A stretch of DNA of 64,000 bases from Gluconacetobacter aggeris (GTDB lineage Bacteria > Pseudomonadota > Alphaproteobacteria > Acetobacterales > Acetobacteraceae), in NCBI RefSeq assembly GCF_014174395.1, contig NZ_JABEQD010000003.1, positions 372,001 to 436,000 of the forward strand, written 5' to 3'. A program made the position numbers and the translations under genes. Positions within the stretch are counted from its first letter, which is position 1. The number at the start of each line of letters is the position of its first letter. The notes beneath the pieces are model-generated. The model was not told where the DNA came from. It was given only the letters and a program-made list of their open reading frames with translations, and made no database searches. Below are positions 1 to 8,987 of this stretch, one piece after another.

Positions 1-712
1 GCCGGCGGATGCGGTTTCCGACCTGTCGCTGGACCTCAGCCTGGGCGGCTTCTGGCGCAATCAGGATATTCTCCCGTCCGACCGACAGCGTACGAACCTG
101 CGTCGTGCAGGCGCTCTCAAGTTGGTAGATCCGCCCGAACGCGGCCCCGATCGTATCGCCGAGCGCCAACGTGCCGTGATTGCGCAACAGCAGGAAATTC
201 GCGTTGCCCAGATCGGCGACCAGACGCTCGCGCTCGTCGAGATTGAAGGCGATGCCTTCATAATCATGATAGGCAAGTGAAGGAATGATGCCCAGCGCAC
301 GCTGGTTTATCGGCAACAGCCCTTCCGCATGGGCCGAGACGGCAGTGCCGTCCGCGCTGTGGAAATGCGCGATGAACTGCGCATCCGGCCTGGCGGCATG
401 GATGGCGGAATGAATCACGAAACCGGCATAGTTGATGCCATACGCGCTGTCGGTATCGAGAATATTACCTTCGAGGTCAATCTTGACCAGGCTGGAAGCC
501 GTAATTTCCTCGAACAGCAAGCCAAGCGGATTGAGCAGGAAATGATGCTCCGGCCCCGGCACGCGCGCGGAAATATGGGTGGCAAGCAAATCATCCCAGC
601 CGTAGATCGCGGCGAGCCGGTAGAAGGCCGCAAGATTGACTCGCGCCTCCCACTCCGCCGAGCTGAAAGCGTCCCGTCGCGCACGTGGATGTGAGAAAAT
701 CGCTGTGCTCAT
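1..712 (-). CDS. Class II aldolase/adducin family protein (3' end outside window)
   Basis: About 237 codons of a class II aldolase/adducin-fold protein are visible; the C-terminus lies beyond base 1. Reading from the ATG at 712 the protein shows the family landmarks NPLGLLF, a metal-site HFHS motif followed by a further His in AVSAH, and the later RNHGTLALG segment. Family members cleave or form C-C bonds in sugar phosphates using a divalent metal, or are decarboxylase-like. A second, intact member of the family sits at 33068-33898 in a sulfur operon, so a role in handling the carbon skeleton left after C-S cleavage is plausible but inferred. The fold assignment is secure; the substrate is unknown. 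Confidence 0.85.
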   Translation of the reverse strand, partial: MSTAIFSHPRARRDAFSSAEWEARVNLAAFYRLAAIYGWDDLLATHISARVPGPEHHFLLNPLGLLFEEITASSLVKIDLEGNILDTDSAYGINYAGFVIHSAIHAARPDAQFIAHFHSADGTAVSAHAEGLLPINQRALGIIPSLAYHDYEGIAFNLDERERLVADLGNANFLLLRNHGTLALGDTIGAAFGRIYQLESACTTQVRTLSVGRENILIAPEAAQAEVQRQVGNRIRR

Positions 713-972
713 GATCAAGCCTCATCGCGTGAACTTATTTTCACGTCAATTTACGATATGAATTCATTATCCACTCATAAAAAAAGTTCATTCGTGTCGT
801 AAGAGAGGCTTGATCAGCCCTTCAGAAGACAAGCCGGTCTCCATGGCGCCGGCCACATCCAGCCGGCGCGGAGTCGTGCGCGTTTCGAACGAAATCGGAA
901 GCTTTCCGCTATTTCGTCACGATCTCGGGCGGAAAGCGGCATGAGGCCGCGCATCGGGTCAGCAGGGCAGCC
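713..972. promoter_or_regulatory. Intergenic region with operator-like palindrome upstream of the aldolase
   Basis: This AT-rich spacer lies between two minus-strand genes and should hold the promoter of the aldolase. At 728-745 there is an inverted repeat CGTGAA-CTTATT-TTCACG, 16 bases upstream of the aldolase ATG. The 6-bp arms, 6-nt loop and absence of a T-run fit a protein-binding site better than a terminator. The cognate regulator is unknown. Confidence 0.35.
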
Positions 973-3639
973 TCACCAGCTATACCCGACCTTTCCGTAG
1001 AAATAACTGCCTTCCTGACCATAGATCGCCGCTGAACTATAGTTCGGATTGGCATACAGGAGCGAACTCTTGCTCTGGGCGAGCGCGCTGAGCACTTGCG
1101 GGCGATGGTTGAATACGTTGTTACCGCCCACGGAAAGCCTGATCCGGTTCCTGAACGTATAGGTGATGTCAAAATCCATCAGCCACGCCGCCGCGACTGT
1201 CTCGTCATAGGCTGCGCCGAGATTGCTCAGATTATGTGTGGGCGAGTAACGGGTGACCCGAACCGTCGTCGCCCAGCCGTCCTTGTTCCAGGTTCCGGAC
1301 AGGCGCAACGTGTTACGCGGGTAGATCGAGGTGATGTTGCCGATCTGGTTTCGGTACAGGGCATTGACAGCCGGCCCGAGATAAACCGAAAGCGGATTGA
1401 CGCGCTCCAGCTGGTGCTGCTGCTGATTCATCATGACCGTCCACAACACCGTCCCCGCGTTGCCGAAGCGGCTCAGGTAATGCGCCTGAAGATCCAGGCC
1501 CATGGTGCGGGTGTGGGCGGCGTTCCGCTCGTAGGTATAGCCGTAGTAATTTCCGTCATTGGGCACATATCCGCCCGCATGAAGAATATTCATGACATAT
1601 TGCCCGGACACACCGGAGCCCGACACCGAGATCGGCACAATCTGGTTGAAGATGTCGATACGGTAGGCATCGACGCTGATATCGAGACGCGGCGCCGGCG
1701 TCAGAACGAAACCCACGTTGAAATTATGCGATGTTTCGGGCTTCAGAGGCGTGGCGCCCAATGCGCGGGCCGCAGGATTGTTGACCGAGGCATAGGTGTT
1801 ATAGGACGGCACAAGCTGGTTGCTGTTGGGCAACACATTGAATGCCAGCGCGGTGCTCTGAAAATCCTCCTGCTGTAGCGTAGGGGCGTGGAATCCGTTG
1901 CTGGCCGAGCCGCGCAAGGCGAGCCACGGCGTCACCTGGTAGCGCAAGGATGCCTTTCCATTCAGCGTATTGCCGAAATCGCTGTATTGTTCATCCCGGC
2001 CCGACAGCCCGATCGTCAGATCACGGGTCACCCGCTGGGCGAGGTCGATATAGAACGCGCCATTCATGCGGGAATAGGTTCCAGCCTGCTCGGGCGAAGT
2101 GTTGCCCAGACCGGCCGCCTCCGGGAGGCCTGGGGTCGGGCTGGAAAACGGATAGACCGCCGGGTTGATATAATCACCGTTGGCATAGGAAGCGGGATCG
2201 CCGGCAGCGACCTCATACTGATTGTATCGATACTCGATTCCACCCGCGACCTGGAGCGGGTTGGCGAACAGGCCCGTGCGGAAGTCGCGCTTGATGTCGA
2301 AATCCGCCGTAAGCTCGGAATTTGTCAGAGACTGTAAATGAAAATCATGTGGGCTTGTCGGACCAAGCGAGTTGTTGATGGAGTTGTTGATGCCGATGGA
2401 GGAATAGTTTCGGCCATAATTGACGCTTGCGTCCCATTTCCAGCCGAAGAAATTATTGCCGCGGAATCCTGAGGTGAACTGAAAATCCTGGTCCTCGGTC
2501 GTATCGGTCGGCAGGTAGCCCTGCGGGTAGACGCTGATGATATTCTGCGTCGAGTTCGACGGCCGGTACCAGGCGGATGCGAAGACCGTGCGGTGGGTAT
2601 AGGTCGCGAACGAGTAAAAGGTCGCGGCGGCGCTCAGCGGAAGCTCGAGATTGTAGCTCACGCTCTGGCGCTCGGATTCCGGCTGGCCGTTGATCCAGCG
2701 ATAGCGGTTTCCGTTTTCCCGAGGGTCCTGCTGACCATTCGCCAGCAGGGGATAGAGCAGGATCAGGCCGCCTTGATTGTGAGGGGTCGCCCCGGCATTG
2801 TTCGTGGACTGGTTGCCCGTCAGTTCCGCCGATAGGTTGAGGAACCCACCTCGCCCCAAATGGAATCCCTGGTTGAATTCCAGATTGCCGCCCCGGCCAT
2901 AATCCCCGAGCGGCCCCACGGTCGAGCCATACTGGTTGTAGCCCAGTTCCGCCGAACCGCCATGGTCGCCCGATTTGAGGATGATGTTGACAACGCCAGC
3001 GATGGCGTCGGAGCCATATTGGGCGGCAGCACCATCCTTGAGTATCTCGATATGGTCCACGGCGCTCATCGGGATCATGTCGAGATCGACCGGAGACTGC
3101 CCTTGCATCGCACCGCCGAAGAAGATCGACGACATGGTGTGCCGACGCTTGCCGTTGACCAGCACGAGCGTCTCATTCGCCCCCAACCCACGCAGCGAGA
3201 TCGACTTGGTCGTGAAACCGAGCTGCCCCGGATAACCCGGCGTATTGTTGACGGAGGGGTCGAGTTGTACAAGCGCGTTCTTCAGGTTCGTCTGCCCGGT
3301 TCGCCGCAAATCCGCGCCGGAGATAATGACGATGGGCGCCATGCTGCGCGAGGCCCGCACTGCGGAACGCGTTCCCGTGACAATGACGGCCTCGCCACCC
3401 TCGCTCGGCGTCCGTTGACGCGTCGGCGCAGGGGCAAGGACCGTGGCACGGGGAGAGGCGACGTCCGTGGCGGATTTGACCGCCGTTTTTCCGGGGCGGA
3501 TTTTCTCGTTCTGTACCGCAGCGTCTGCCGCATGGACCATGCGCGCCGGGAACAGGCAAAGGGTAGCCACGACCAGTCGTGCGGCATGCCTCTGATGGCG
3601 CACACGCAAGACGCCAGACTCTGCGGGAGAACGGGGCAT
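973..3639 (-). CDS. TonB-dependent outer-membrane receptor
   Basis: An 888-aa TonB-dependent receptor. Residues 1-37 form a signal peptide (basic start, hydrophobic LVVATLCLF, cleavage near VHA/AD). A TonB-box-like segment EAVIVTGTR follows at about 83-91, then the plug (about 95-210, with VLVNGKRRH and YGSDAIAGVVNIIL) and a long beta-barrel ending in a terminal aromatic (KVGYSW), as usual for outer-membrane proteins. It closely resembles the receptor at 42514-45030 in the plug. The start is preceded by AAGGA about 12 bases upstream in an AT-rich leader. It lies downstream of an NtaA-type monooxygenase but is separated from it by 364 bases and a terminator, so it probably has its own promoter. 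The ligand is inferred to be an organosulfur compound from context only. Confidence 0.92.
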   Translation of the reverse strand: MPRSPAESGVLRVRHQRHAARLVVATLCLFPARMVHAADAAVQNEKIRPGKTAVKSATDVASPRATVLAPAPTRQRTPSEGGEAVIVTGTRSAVRASRSMAPIVIISGADLRRTGQTNLKNALVQLDPSVNNTPGYPGQLGFTTKSISLRGLGANETLVLVNGKRRHTMSSIFFGGAMQGQSPVDLDMIPMSAVDHIEILKDGAAAQYGSDAIAGVVNIILKSGDHGGSAELGYNQYGSTVGPLGDYGRGGNLEFNQGFHLGRGGFLNLSAELTGNQSTNNAGATPHNQGGLILLYPLLANGQQDPRENGNRYRWINGQPESERQSVSYNLELPLSAAATFYSFATYTHRTVFASAWYRPSNSTQNIISVYPQGYLPTDTTEDQDFQFTSGFRGNNFFGWKWDASVNYGRNYSSIGINNSINNSLGPTSPHDFHLQSLTNSELTADFDIKRDFRTGLFANPLQVAGGIEYRYNQYEVAAGDPASYANGDYINPAVYPFSSPTPGLPEAAGLGNTSPEQAGTYSRMNGAFYIDLAQRVTRDLTIGLSGRDEQYSDFGNTLNGKASLRYQVTPWLALRGSASNGFHAPTLQQEDFQSTALAFNVLPNSNQLVPSYNTYASVNNPAARALGATPLKPETSHNFNVGFVLTPAPRLDISVDAYRIDIFNQIVPISVSGSGVSGQYVMNILHAGGYVPNDGNYYGYTYERNAAHTRTMGLDLQAHYLSRFGNAGTVLWTVMMNQQQHQLERVNPLSVYLGPAVNALYRNQIGNITSIYPRNTLRLSGTWNKDGWATTVRVTRYSPTHNLSNLGAAYDETVAAAWLMDFDITYTFRNRIRLSVGGNNVFNHRPQVLSALAQSKSSLLYANPNYSSAAIYGQEGSYFYGKVGYSW

Positions 3640-4003
3640 CGTTTATTAAAGTCCTTAAAATAAATTTGATCTTTTAAAAATAATTACGATTTCAGAAAAT
3701 AATAGAAAATTATCGAAATGGGAGAGATGACGACTCGAAATACGTCCCAATCCCTCATTAATATAAAAGAGCGCCGGAGAAATAAAAAATCTGGAACGAT
3801 CATGCTCCACGCCTCGAATATGGCGACAGTTTCGGAAGCAGATTGCAGGATACCGCCGGCGTCAGATACGACGCCAAAGTTTTCGCCGACCGCATCCCTG
3901 CAATGAATTGATCTGCCCGAACGGAATGTCATCGACAATCCGTTCGGGCATTTCGGGCCATGACGCGGTCGCTGCCGGAAGACAGGAAAAGCCGGCCTCC
4001 CCT
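3640..4003. other. 364-base intergenic region with two inverted repeats
   Basis: No gene is seen. The part next to the receptor start (3640-3720) is strongly AT-rich and is the likely promoter region of the minus-strand receptor. A perfect 12-bp inverted repeat and a terminator hairpin at the monooxygenase end are listed separately. Confidence 0.5.
3914..3950. repeat. Perfect 12-bp inverted repeat
   Basis: TGCCCGAACGGA at 3914-3925 pairs exactly with TCCGTTCGGGCA at 3939-3950 across a 13-nt loop. It lies about 55 bases past the stop of the upstream monooxygenase and about 275 bases before the receptor start on the minus strand. No T-run follows in either direction except a short TTTC, so it could be a second, weaker terminator or an operator. 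Confidence 0.6.
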
Positions 4004-4014
4004 TCAGGAGGCCG
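3985..4014 (-). terminator. Rho-independent terminator overlapping the stop codon of the NtaA-type gene
   Basis: On the minus strand CGGCCTCC (4014-4007), loop TGAAGG and GGAGGCCG (4000-3993) form a perfect 8-bp GC-rich stem followed by GCTTTTCC. The TGA stop codon of the monooxygenase (4006-4004) is inside the loop. Stem plus T-run is typical of an intrinsic terminator and separates this gene from the downstream TonB receptor. Confidence 0.7.
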
Positions 4015-5413
4015 CGACCTGAAGATCGCCGGACGCCGGGACGGTAGAGAACCCGGTTCCCGCGTCGTTCGACGCACGCACCGCCTCCGGCTCTTTGGCC
4101 GACCACCGATTTTCGGGAACCGGCAGGCCCAGATGGCCCCGAAGCGTATCCTGTTCGTAGTCCGTCTTGAAAAGACCACGCTGCTGAAGGATCGGAATCA
4201 CGCGTTCGCGGAACAATGCGAAATCGTGCGGAGCCGAGACACGGACATTGAATCCATCGGCGGCGCCATCGCGGAACCAGCGCTCGATCTCGTCCGCCAC
4301 CGTCTCCGCCGAGCCCACGAAGGAAAGACGCCAGGTCCCATAGCGCTCGGCAGCTTCTCGCAGCGTGAGTGCGTTCGCCTTGACGCCACGCAGGATACGT
4401 TCGGCATGTCCTTTGTAACTGTTGAGCGTCAGGCCGCTGACGTCGGGGAACGGCGCATCGAGCGGATACTGGCGGAAATCGTGATAATTGAACGCACGAC
4501 CAAGTGCGACCAGCTTCTGTTCTATCGTGATGTCCCCGGTGCGCTCCCGTGCGATGGCCTGTGCTTCCTCATCGGTATCCGCGATAATCGGTGCGATGCC
4601 CGGCAGGACGGTGATCAGGTCCGGATCGCGACCGGCAGCGCGTGCCCGGCGCTTCAGGTCCTGATAATAATCGCGGGCACCATCGAAATCCTCGACGCCG
4701 GCGAAGGTGGCATCCGCGATCTCCGCACCGAGCTGCCGCCCGTCATTGCTGTCACCGGCCTGGAAGATCACCGGATAACCCTGTTTCGAACGGCTCAGGG
4801 CCAGCGGGCCGGCGACAGACAGGAACGCACCCTGATGGTTCAAGGCATGCTGCTTGGATTTGTCGAGGAAAATGCCCTTCTCTTTGTCATAGGGAAAGGC
4901 ATCGGCCTCGTAGCTGTCCCACAACCCCTTGACCACCTCGACGAACTCCTTCGCCCGGCGATAGCGGACGGCGTGATCCAGGTGCTTGTCGTGCCCGTAG
5001 TTCCGGGCAGCGCCTTCAAGCCCCGTGGTCACCACGTTCCAGCCCGCCCGGCCACGGCTGATATGATCGAGCGAGCCGAACAGCCGCGCGACATTGTAAG
5101 GCTCCCAATAGGTGGTGGTCAGCGTGCCAACCAGGCCGATCTTCGACGTCGAGACCGCCAGCGCCGAAAGAAGCGTCAGCGGTTCCAGACGGTTGAGGAA
5201 ATGCGGCGCCGTATCCGGCGTGATGAATGGGCTGTCGACGATAAAGACGAGGTCGAACTTCGCCTCCTCCGCCAATCGGGCATTCCGGATATACCAATCG
5301 ATATCGATGCTGGCATTGGACGGTAGATCGGGAAGGCGCCATGAGGAGAAATCGGTCCCCACGCCAGCCAGAATGGCACCGAGCTTGAGGGTACGCGGCT
5401 TGGAGTGGCTCAT
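4004..5413 (-). CDS. NtaA/SnaA/DszA-type FMN-dependent monooxygenase
   Basis: A 469-aa luciferase-like (LLM) flavin monooxygenase of the NtaA/SnaA/DszA/SoxA family, which uses FMNH2 and O2 to cleave C-S or C-N bonds. The TIM-barrel hallmarks are visible: LKLGAILAGVG at the N-terminus, FIVDSPF, HFLNRLEPLTLLSALA, VGTLTTTYWEPYNVARLF and RGRAGWNVVT. Length fits the family (about 440-480 aa). I chose ATG 5413 because GAGG lies nine bases upstream; an ATG at 5422 is an alternative. The gene is divergent from the flavoprotein/ferredoxin/SBP operon at 5663. Two paralogues lie at 17155 and 19505. Substrate unknown; a sulfone, sulfonate or thioether is inferred from the locus. Confidence 0.9.
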   Translation of the reverse strand: MSHSKPRTLKLGAILAGVGTDFSSWRLPDLPSNASIDIDWYIRNARLAEEAKFDLVFIVDSPFITPDTAPHFLNRLEPLTLLSALAVSTSKIGLVGTLTTTYWEPYNVARLFGSLDHISRGRAGWNVVTTGLEGAARNYGHDKHLDHAVRYRRAKEFVEVVKGLWDSYEADAFPYDKEKGIFLDKSKQHALNHQGAFLSVAGPLALSRSKQGYPVIFQAGDSNDGRQLGAEIADATFAGVEDFDGARDYYQDLKRRARAAGRDPDLITVLPGIAPIIADTDEEAQAIARERTGDITIEQKLVALGRAFNYHDFRQYPLDAPFPDVSGLTLNSYKGHAERILRGVKANALTLREAAERYGTWRLSFVGSAETVADEIERWFRDGAADGFNVRVSAPHDFALFRERVIPILQQRGLFKTDYEQDTLRGHLGLPVPENRWSAKEPEAVRASNDAGTGFSTVPASGDLQVAAS

Positions 5414-5662
5414 GATGGTCATCCTCGAATGCTGTGACGGGTCCTCAGGCAACGATCTTGCGAACGCAGATCCCGCCACGGCCAGCGAGAAATATTCAAT
5501 CGATCCATGTGCAAGACAAAAGCATCGACGCATTCAGGAGTGCCAAACCGTCACACGATAAAAACTCATTTGCCTGACCACGGACGCTCGTACGATCTTC
5601 GTCCGCGCCCCGCACCCGCTTTTTCTTGGCTTCCACATCAGATTTTCAGGATATGGTACGAC
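5414..5662. promoter_or_regulatory. Divergent promoter region
   Basis: A 249-base divergent spacer between the minus-strand NtaA-type monooxygenase and the plus-strand flavoprotein operon. It must contain both promoters; I could not pick clear -35/-10 pairs by eye. Confidence 0.4.
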
Positions 5663-7255
5663 ATGAAGGAAATGGATGCAGATGTGCTGGTCGTCGGTGG
5701 CGGCATGGCCGCGGGATGGGCAGCCATCTCCGCCGCGAAGACCGGCGCTTCCGTGATCGTCGTGGACAAGGGTTTCATGGGAACGAGCGGCGTCACCGCT
5801 CCCGCCGGCCCGAACCACTGGTGGGTTCCTCCCGACCCCGCGCAGCGCGAGGCGGCCATCCGCCGCAGGCTGGAGACCGCCTTCGGTCTGGCGGATTCGA
5901 AATGGATGGAACGGATCATCGACATCACCTGGCGATCGATCCCGGAACTGGACCCTTACTACCCGTTTTCGGGTGACGGCAAGGGCGGCCTCTTCCGTTC
6001 CGGTCTGCGCGGGCCGGAATATGTGCGGGCATTGCGCCGGTACGCGACGGATCTGGGCGTGCACGTGCTCGATCATCATCCGGCGCTGGAACTTCTGGGA
6101 CGGCAGGACGGCTCGGTCGGCGGCGCGGCGGGATATGACCGGCTGGGCGGTGTTTCATGGCATGCCCGCGCCGGGGCAGTGGTCCTGGCGACCGGGGGGT
6201 GCGGCTTTCGTTCCGGCCTGATAGGCAGTTATTCCAATACCGGGGACGGCTATCTGATGGGCGTCGAGGCTGGCGCGGAACTATCGGGTATGGAATTCTG
6301 CATCTCCTATTCCATTTCCCCTGCCTGGCTCAGCACCCGGACGCTTCCCTATACCGGTGCGCGCTATTATGACGCAGCCGGTGCGGAGATCGATGTTCCC
6401 GCAGGTGTCAGCCGGATGCGCGAACATCTGCTCGTGCTCGCCGATGCATTCCGTGCCGGGCCGGTCTACGCGGATCTGCGGGAGGCGCCGAAGGCGCTCC
6501 CGGACGTAGTGCGCCAGATCCAGCCGGCGACAGTCGCGGCCTTCGAGCGCCGGGGACTGGACATGTTTCGTGACCGCTTCGAAGTAAAGCTGTTCGGCGA
6601 AGGCACCATCCGTGGCACCGGAGGCTTGCGGATCGTGGATACGGGCTGCGCAACGTCGGTGCGTGGACTTTTCGCTGCGGGAGATGCCGCAACGCGCGAG
6701 CATATCGCCGGCGCGACCAGCGGCGGCGGCGCACAGAATGCAGCCTGGGCGCTCTCGTCGGGCGTTCTGGCGGGCCAGGCCGCAGCCGCCCTCGCCCGCC
6801 ACGAAGGCAAACGCGCAGCGGACGAGGGACTGGCCCCCCTGGGCCAGGCGGGCCTGCGCCCCCTGGCCGGCATGCGCCCGGTCGACCAGAAAGCCCTTCA
6901 GCAAACCGCCGGAGAAGAGATCCTCGATCTCGACAAGGCCTTGCGCCGCCGTGCGACCGGACTGGAAGCCTCGGGCCGCCGGCTTGAGGGCGCGTGGCAG
7001 GAGGTGAGCGGCCATCTGGTCGGCAAAAGCCTCGACGCGGTTGCCGCACGCGAAACAGCGGCAATGGTCGCCACCGCCCGCTGGTGCAATGAAGCTGCCC
7101 TCGCTCGCACGGAAAGCCGAGGCATGCATGTGCGTGAGGATTTTCCGCACATCTCGCCACTCCAGGCCCATCGCCAGATGGTGGGCGGGCTCGATCGGGC
7201 TTGGATCAGGCCCGATGTCGCGCCCCAAAGGCAGACAAAAGGACACCCAGGATGA
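5663..7255 (+). CDS. FAD-dependent oxidoreductase (AprA / fumarate-reductase flavoprotein-like)
   Basis: A 530-aa flavoprotein of the succinate dehydrogenase/fumarate reductase/adenylylsulfate-reductase alpha family. The dinucleotide motif VVGGGMAAGWAA is at residues 10-21, followed by VVDKGFMG and, near the C-terminal part of the FAD domain, FAAGDAA plus GGGAQNAAWAL. It has no signal peptide, so it is cytoplasmic. ATG 5663 starts just before the conserved ADVLVVGGG strand; longer in-frame starts would add an unrelated leader. It is coupled by an ATGA overlap to a two-cluster ferredoxin, which in turn is coupled to an SBP. This mirrors the AprA/AprB arrangement, so electrons probably pass between FAD and the Fe-S partner. 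Chemistry and substrate are unknown; a sulfur-oxyanion or organosulfur redox step is inferred. A deleted relic of the same pair is at 45100-45512. Confidence 0.85.
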   Translation: MKEMDADVLVVGGGMAAGWAAISAAKTGASVIVVDKGFMGTSGVTAPAGPNHWWVPPDPAQREAAIRRRLETAFGLADSKWMERIIDITWRSIPELDPYYPFSGDGKGGLFRSGLRGPEYVRALRRYATDLGVHVLDHHPALELLGRQDGSVGGAAGYDRLGGVSWHARAGAVVLATGGCGFRSGLIGSYSNTGDGYLMGVEAGAELSGMEFCISYSISPAWLSTRTLPYTGARYYDAAGAEIDVPAGVSRMREHLLVLADAFRAGPVYADLREAPKALPDVVRQIQPATVAAFERRGLDMFRDRFEVKLFGEGTIRGTGGLRIVDTGCATSVRGLFAAGDAATREHIAGATSGGGAQNAAWALSSGVLAGQAAAALARHEGKRAADEGLAPLGQAGLRPLAGMRPVDQKALQQTAGEEILDLDKALRRRATGLEASGRRLEGAWQEVSGHLVGKSLDAVAARETAAMVATARWCNEAALARTESRGMHVREDFPHISPLQAHRQMVGGLDRAWIRPDVAPQRQTKGHPG

Positions 7256-7704
7256 TCGAAGACATTTTTCCGGAACGCTGCACCGGCTGCAATGATTGCG
7301 TCACCGTCTGTCCCGACCATGTGCTGGACCCCGGCGCGGCAGGCGCTCCTCCCGTCATCGCCCGTGTCGCGCAATGCCAGACCTGTTTCCTGTGCGAACT
7401 CTATTGCGCGCATGATGCCATCTACGTCGCGGTGGAGGGAGCAGGAACCGGAACGACGCTCCATCATCCCACGCCGCTGATCGGGCGTCTTCGCCATGAT
7501 TATGGTTGGGACGGCAGCACCGACGATCCATTACGTGCGTTCTGGCAACTCGGGCCGCTATTGCGGGAGGGACTGGAAATATCGGCCGCGCGCCATACCC
7601 GACGGCAGGCGACCGCGCTGAGCGAGGCAGCCACCGGGCAGGAAGGAGACGAAGCTCTCTCCTCCCGCGCTCTGGGGACCACGCCGAAAGACCCGGCGGC
7701 ATGA
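7252..7704 (+). CDS. 2x[4Fe-4S] ferredoxin-type subunit (AprB-like) with C-terminal extension
   Basis: A 150-aa small Fe-S protein. Cys10, 13, 16 and 20 (CTGCNDCVTVCP) and Cys42, 45, 48 and 52 form two CxxCxxCxxxC cluster sites, as in bacterial ferredoxins and AprB. A roughly 90-residue tail follows (LIGRLRHDYGWDG and a basic/alanine-rich end) that is not part of the ferredoxin fold. The start codon overlaps the stop of the flavoprotein gene (ATGA at 7252-7255) and its own stop overlaps the SBP start (7701-7704), so the three proteins are very likely made together. It should be the electron-transfer partner of the flavoprotein. The tail motif is conserved in the relic at 45.1 kb, so it is functionally meaningful. 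Confidence 0.87.
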   Translation: MIEDIFPERCTGCNDCVTVCPDHVLDPGAAGAPPVIARVAQCQTCFLCELYCAHDAIYVAVEGAGTGTTLHHPTPLIGRLRHDYGWDGSTDDPLRAFWQLGPLLREGLEISAARHTRRQATALSEAATGQEGDEALSSRALGTTPKDPAA

Positions 7705-8678
7705 TCCGCCTGCCTGGCCGCCGCACCATACTCGGCGCATCCATCGCAGCGCTGCTTCCTCTGCCCGCTGTCGCGGGAACGGATCAGGCCGGCGCCATTG
7801 ATGGCAATGGCACCATTACCCTGCTTGTCGGCGATCAGCGCGGAGCAACCCGTTCCATCCTCAAATCCGCAGGCCAGCTGGAGGGCCTGCCCTATCGGGT
7901 CCAATGGGCCTTTTTCCCGGTCGGCGCGCCGCTGGTTACGGCTATCGCCGCGGGTGCGCTCGATTTCGGTTATGTCGGCGACGCGACGGCCACATTCGCC
8001 TTCGCGGGAGAGCGCCCCCTCAGGGTCATCACGGTCTGGAAAATGGATGGGGCCAGCAGCGCGCTCGTCGTCCCCAGGGGAAGCACCGCACGGACGATGC
8101 GCGACCTCGTCGGCCGCCGCATCGCGTTCGTCAAGGGATCACCCGGACATCTGCTGGTGCTTGCGGCGCTGAAGCGTGAGGGGCTGACGCCCGACCAAAT
8201 CATCGCGACGCCGCTTTCTGCCGCTAACGCCCGGACCGCCCTGGCGAACGGCAGCATCGACGCATGGGCCATCTGGAACCCATTCATCGCCACGGTCGAA
8301 CGCGAAGACCAGGCCCGCATTCTCCTGACCGCTCACGGGCTTGTCGATGAAGTCGAATGCGGCGTGGCAAACCAGGGCGCGATCACAGGGAAGAGAGGCG
8401 AATTCCTCGATTTTCTGGCGCGCGTCAACAGGGCCCTCGCCTGGGGCAACACCCATCGGGAAGAACGGGCCCGCGGGTTCAGCCAGGATAGCGGTGTGCC
8501 CATCGAGGTCGCCCGGCTGACCTCATCGCGTCTGCATGTGATGCCGCTCAACCATGTGACCGACGAGGCGATCACGATACACCAGCGGGTCGCCAACCTC
8601 TATCAGTCAGCCGGCGTCATCCCTTCGCCGATCGACGTGGCCCGGTTCTACGACCGATCCTTCGTCATTCCTGCCTGA
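7701..8678 (+). CDS. Periplasmic sulfonate/nitrate/taurine-type substrate-binding protein
   Basis: A 325-aa type 2 periplasmic binding protein (SsuA/NrtA/TauA superfamily). Residues 1-25 form a signal peptide with a twin-arginine-like GRRTILG start and cleavage near AVA/GT. Family segments include LVGDQRGATRSIL, WAFFPVGAPLVTAIAAGALDFGYVGDA, a hinge-like DLVGRRIAFVKGS and SIDAWAIWNPF. The start overlaps the ferredoxin stop (ATGA). No permease or ATPase is adjacent, so it must share one of the two SsuBC-type transporters in the window or act otherwise. The ligand is inferred to be the substrate or product of the upstream flavoprotein/ferredoxin pair. Confidence 0.9.
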   Translation: MIRLPGRRTILGASIAALLPLPAVAGTDQAGAIDGNGTITLLVGDQRGATRSILKSAGQLEGLPYRVQWAFFPVGAPLVTAIAAGALDFGYVGDATATFAFAGERPLRVITVWKMDGASSALVVPRGSTARTMRDLVGRRIAFVKGSPGHLLVLAALKREGLTPDQIIATPLSAANARTALANGSIDAWAIWNPFIATVEREDQARILLTAHGLVDEVECGVANQGAITGKRGEFLDFLARVNRALAWGNTHREERARGFSQDSGVPIEVARLTSSRLHVMPLNHVTDEAITIHQRVANLYQSAGVIPSPIDVARFYDRSFVIPA

Positions 8679-8987
8679 GCCCCGCAGCCCGACGACGAAG
8701 CACTGGGCATTGCGCATGTATCTTCCGATACATGAATAACGGCAAACATTCGTGTAATATTTTCTCGTATGACATATCCACACATTACCGCGATATTTTT
8801 TCGGACAACACGATCTATGCATGTTCACGTAAATCCACGCGGTAATCGCCCTCACGACGCCAGGTAAACCAGGGGCATATCGGGTCAAGGGACTGAAATA
8901 GCCATGTAACGCGGCCACCATGAGTGTGCAGAACGTGATCTTGACGGGTGCTACGCCCGGGTATTTCGATTCGGGATCCAATATTCG
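8679..8987. promoter_or_regulatory. 309-base intergenic region upstream of TonB receptor
   Basis: No gene is seen. A perfect inverted repeat ATGTATC-TTCC-GATACAT lies at 8716-8733, 38 bases after the SBP stop; it is AT-rich with no T-run, so an operator or mRNA element is more likely than a terminator. AT-rich sequence around 8740-8815 probably carries the promoter for the receptor at 8988. Confidence 0.4.
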
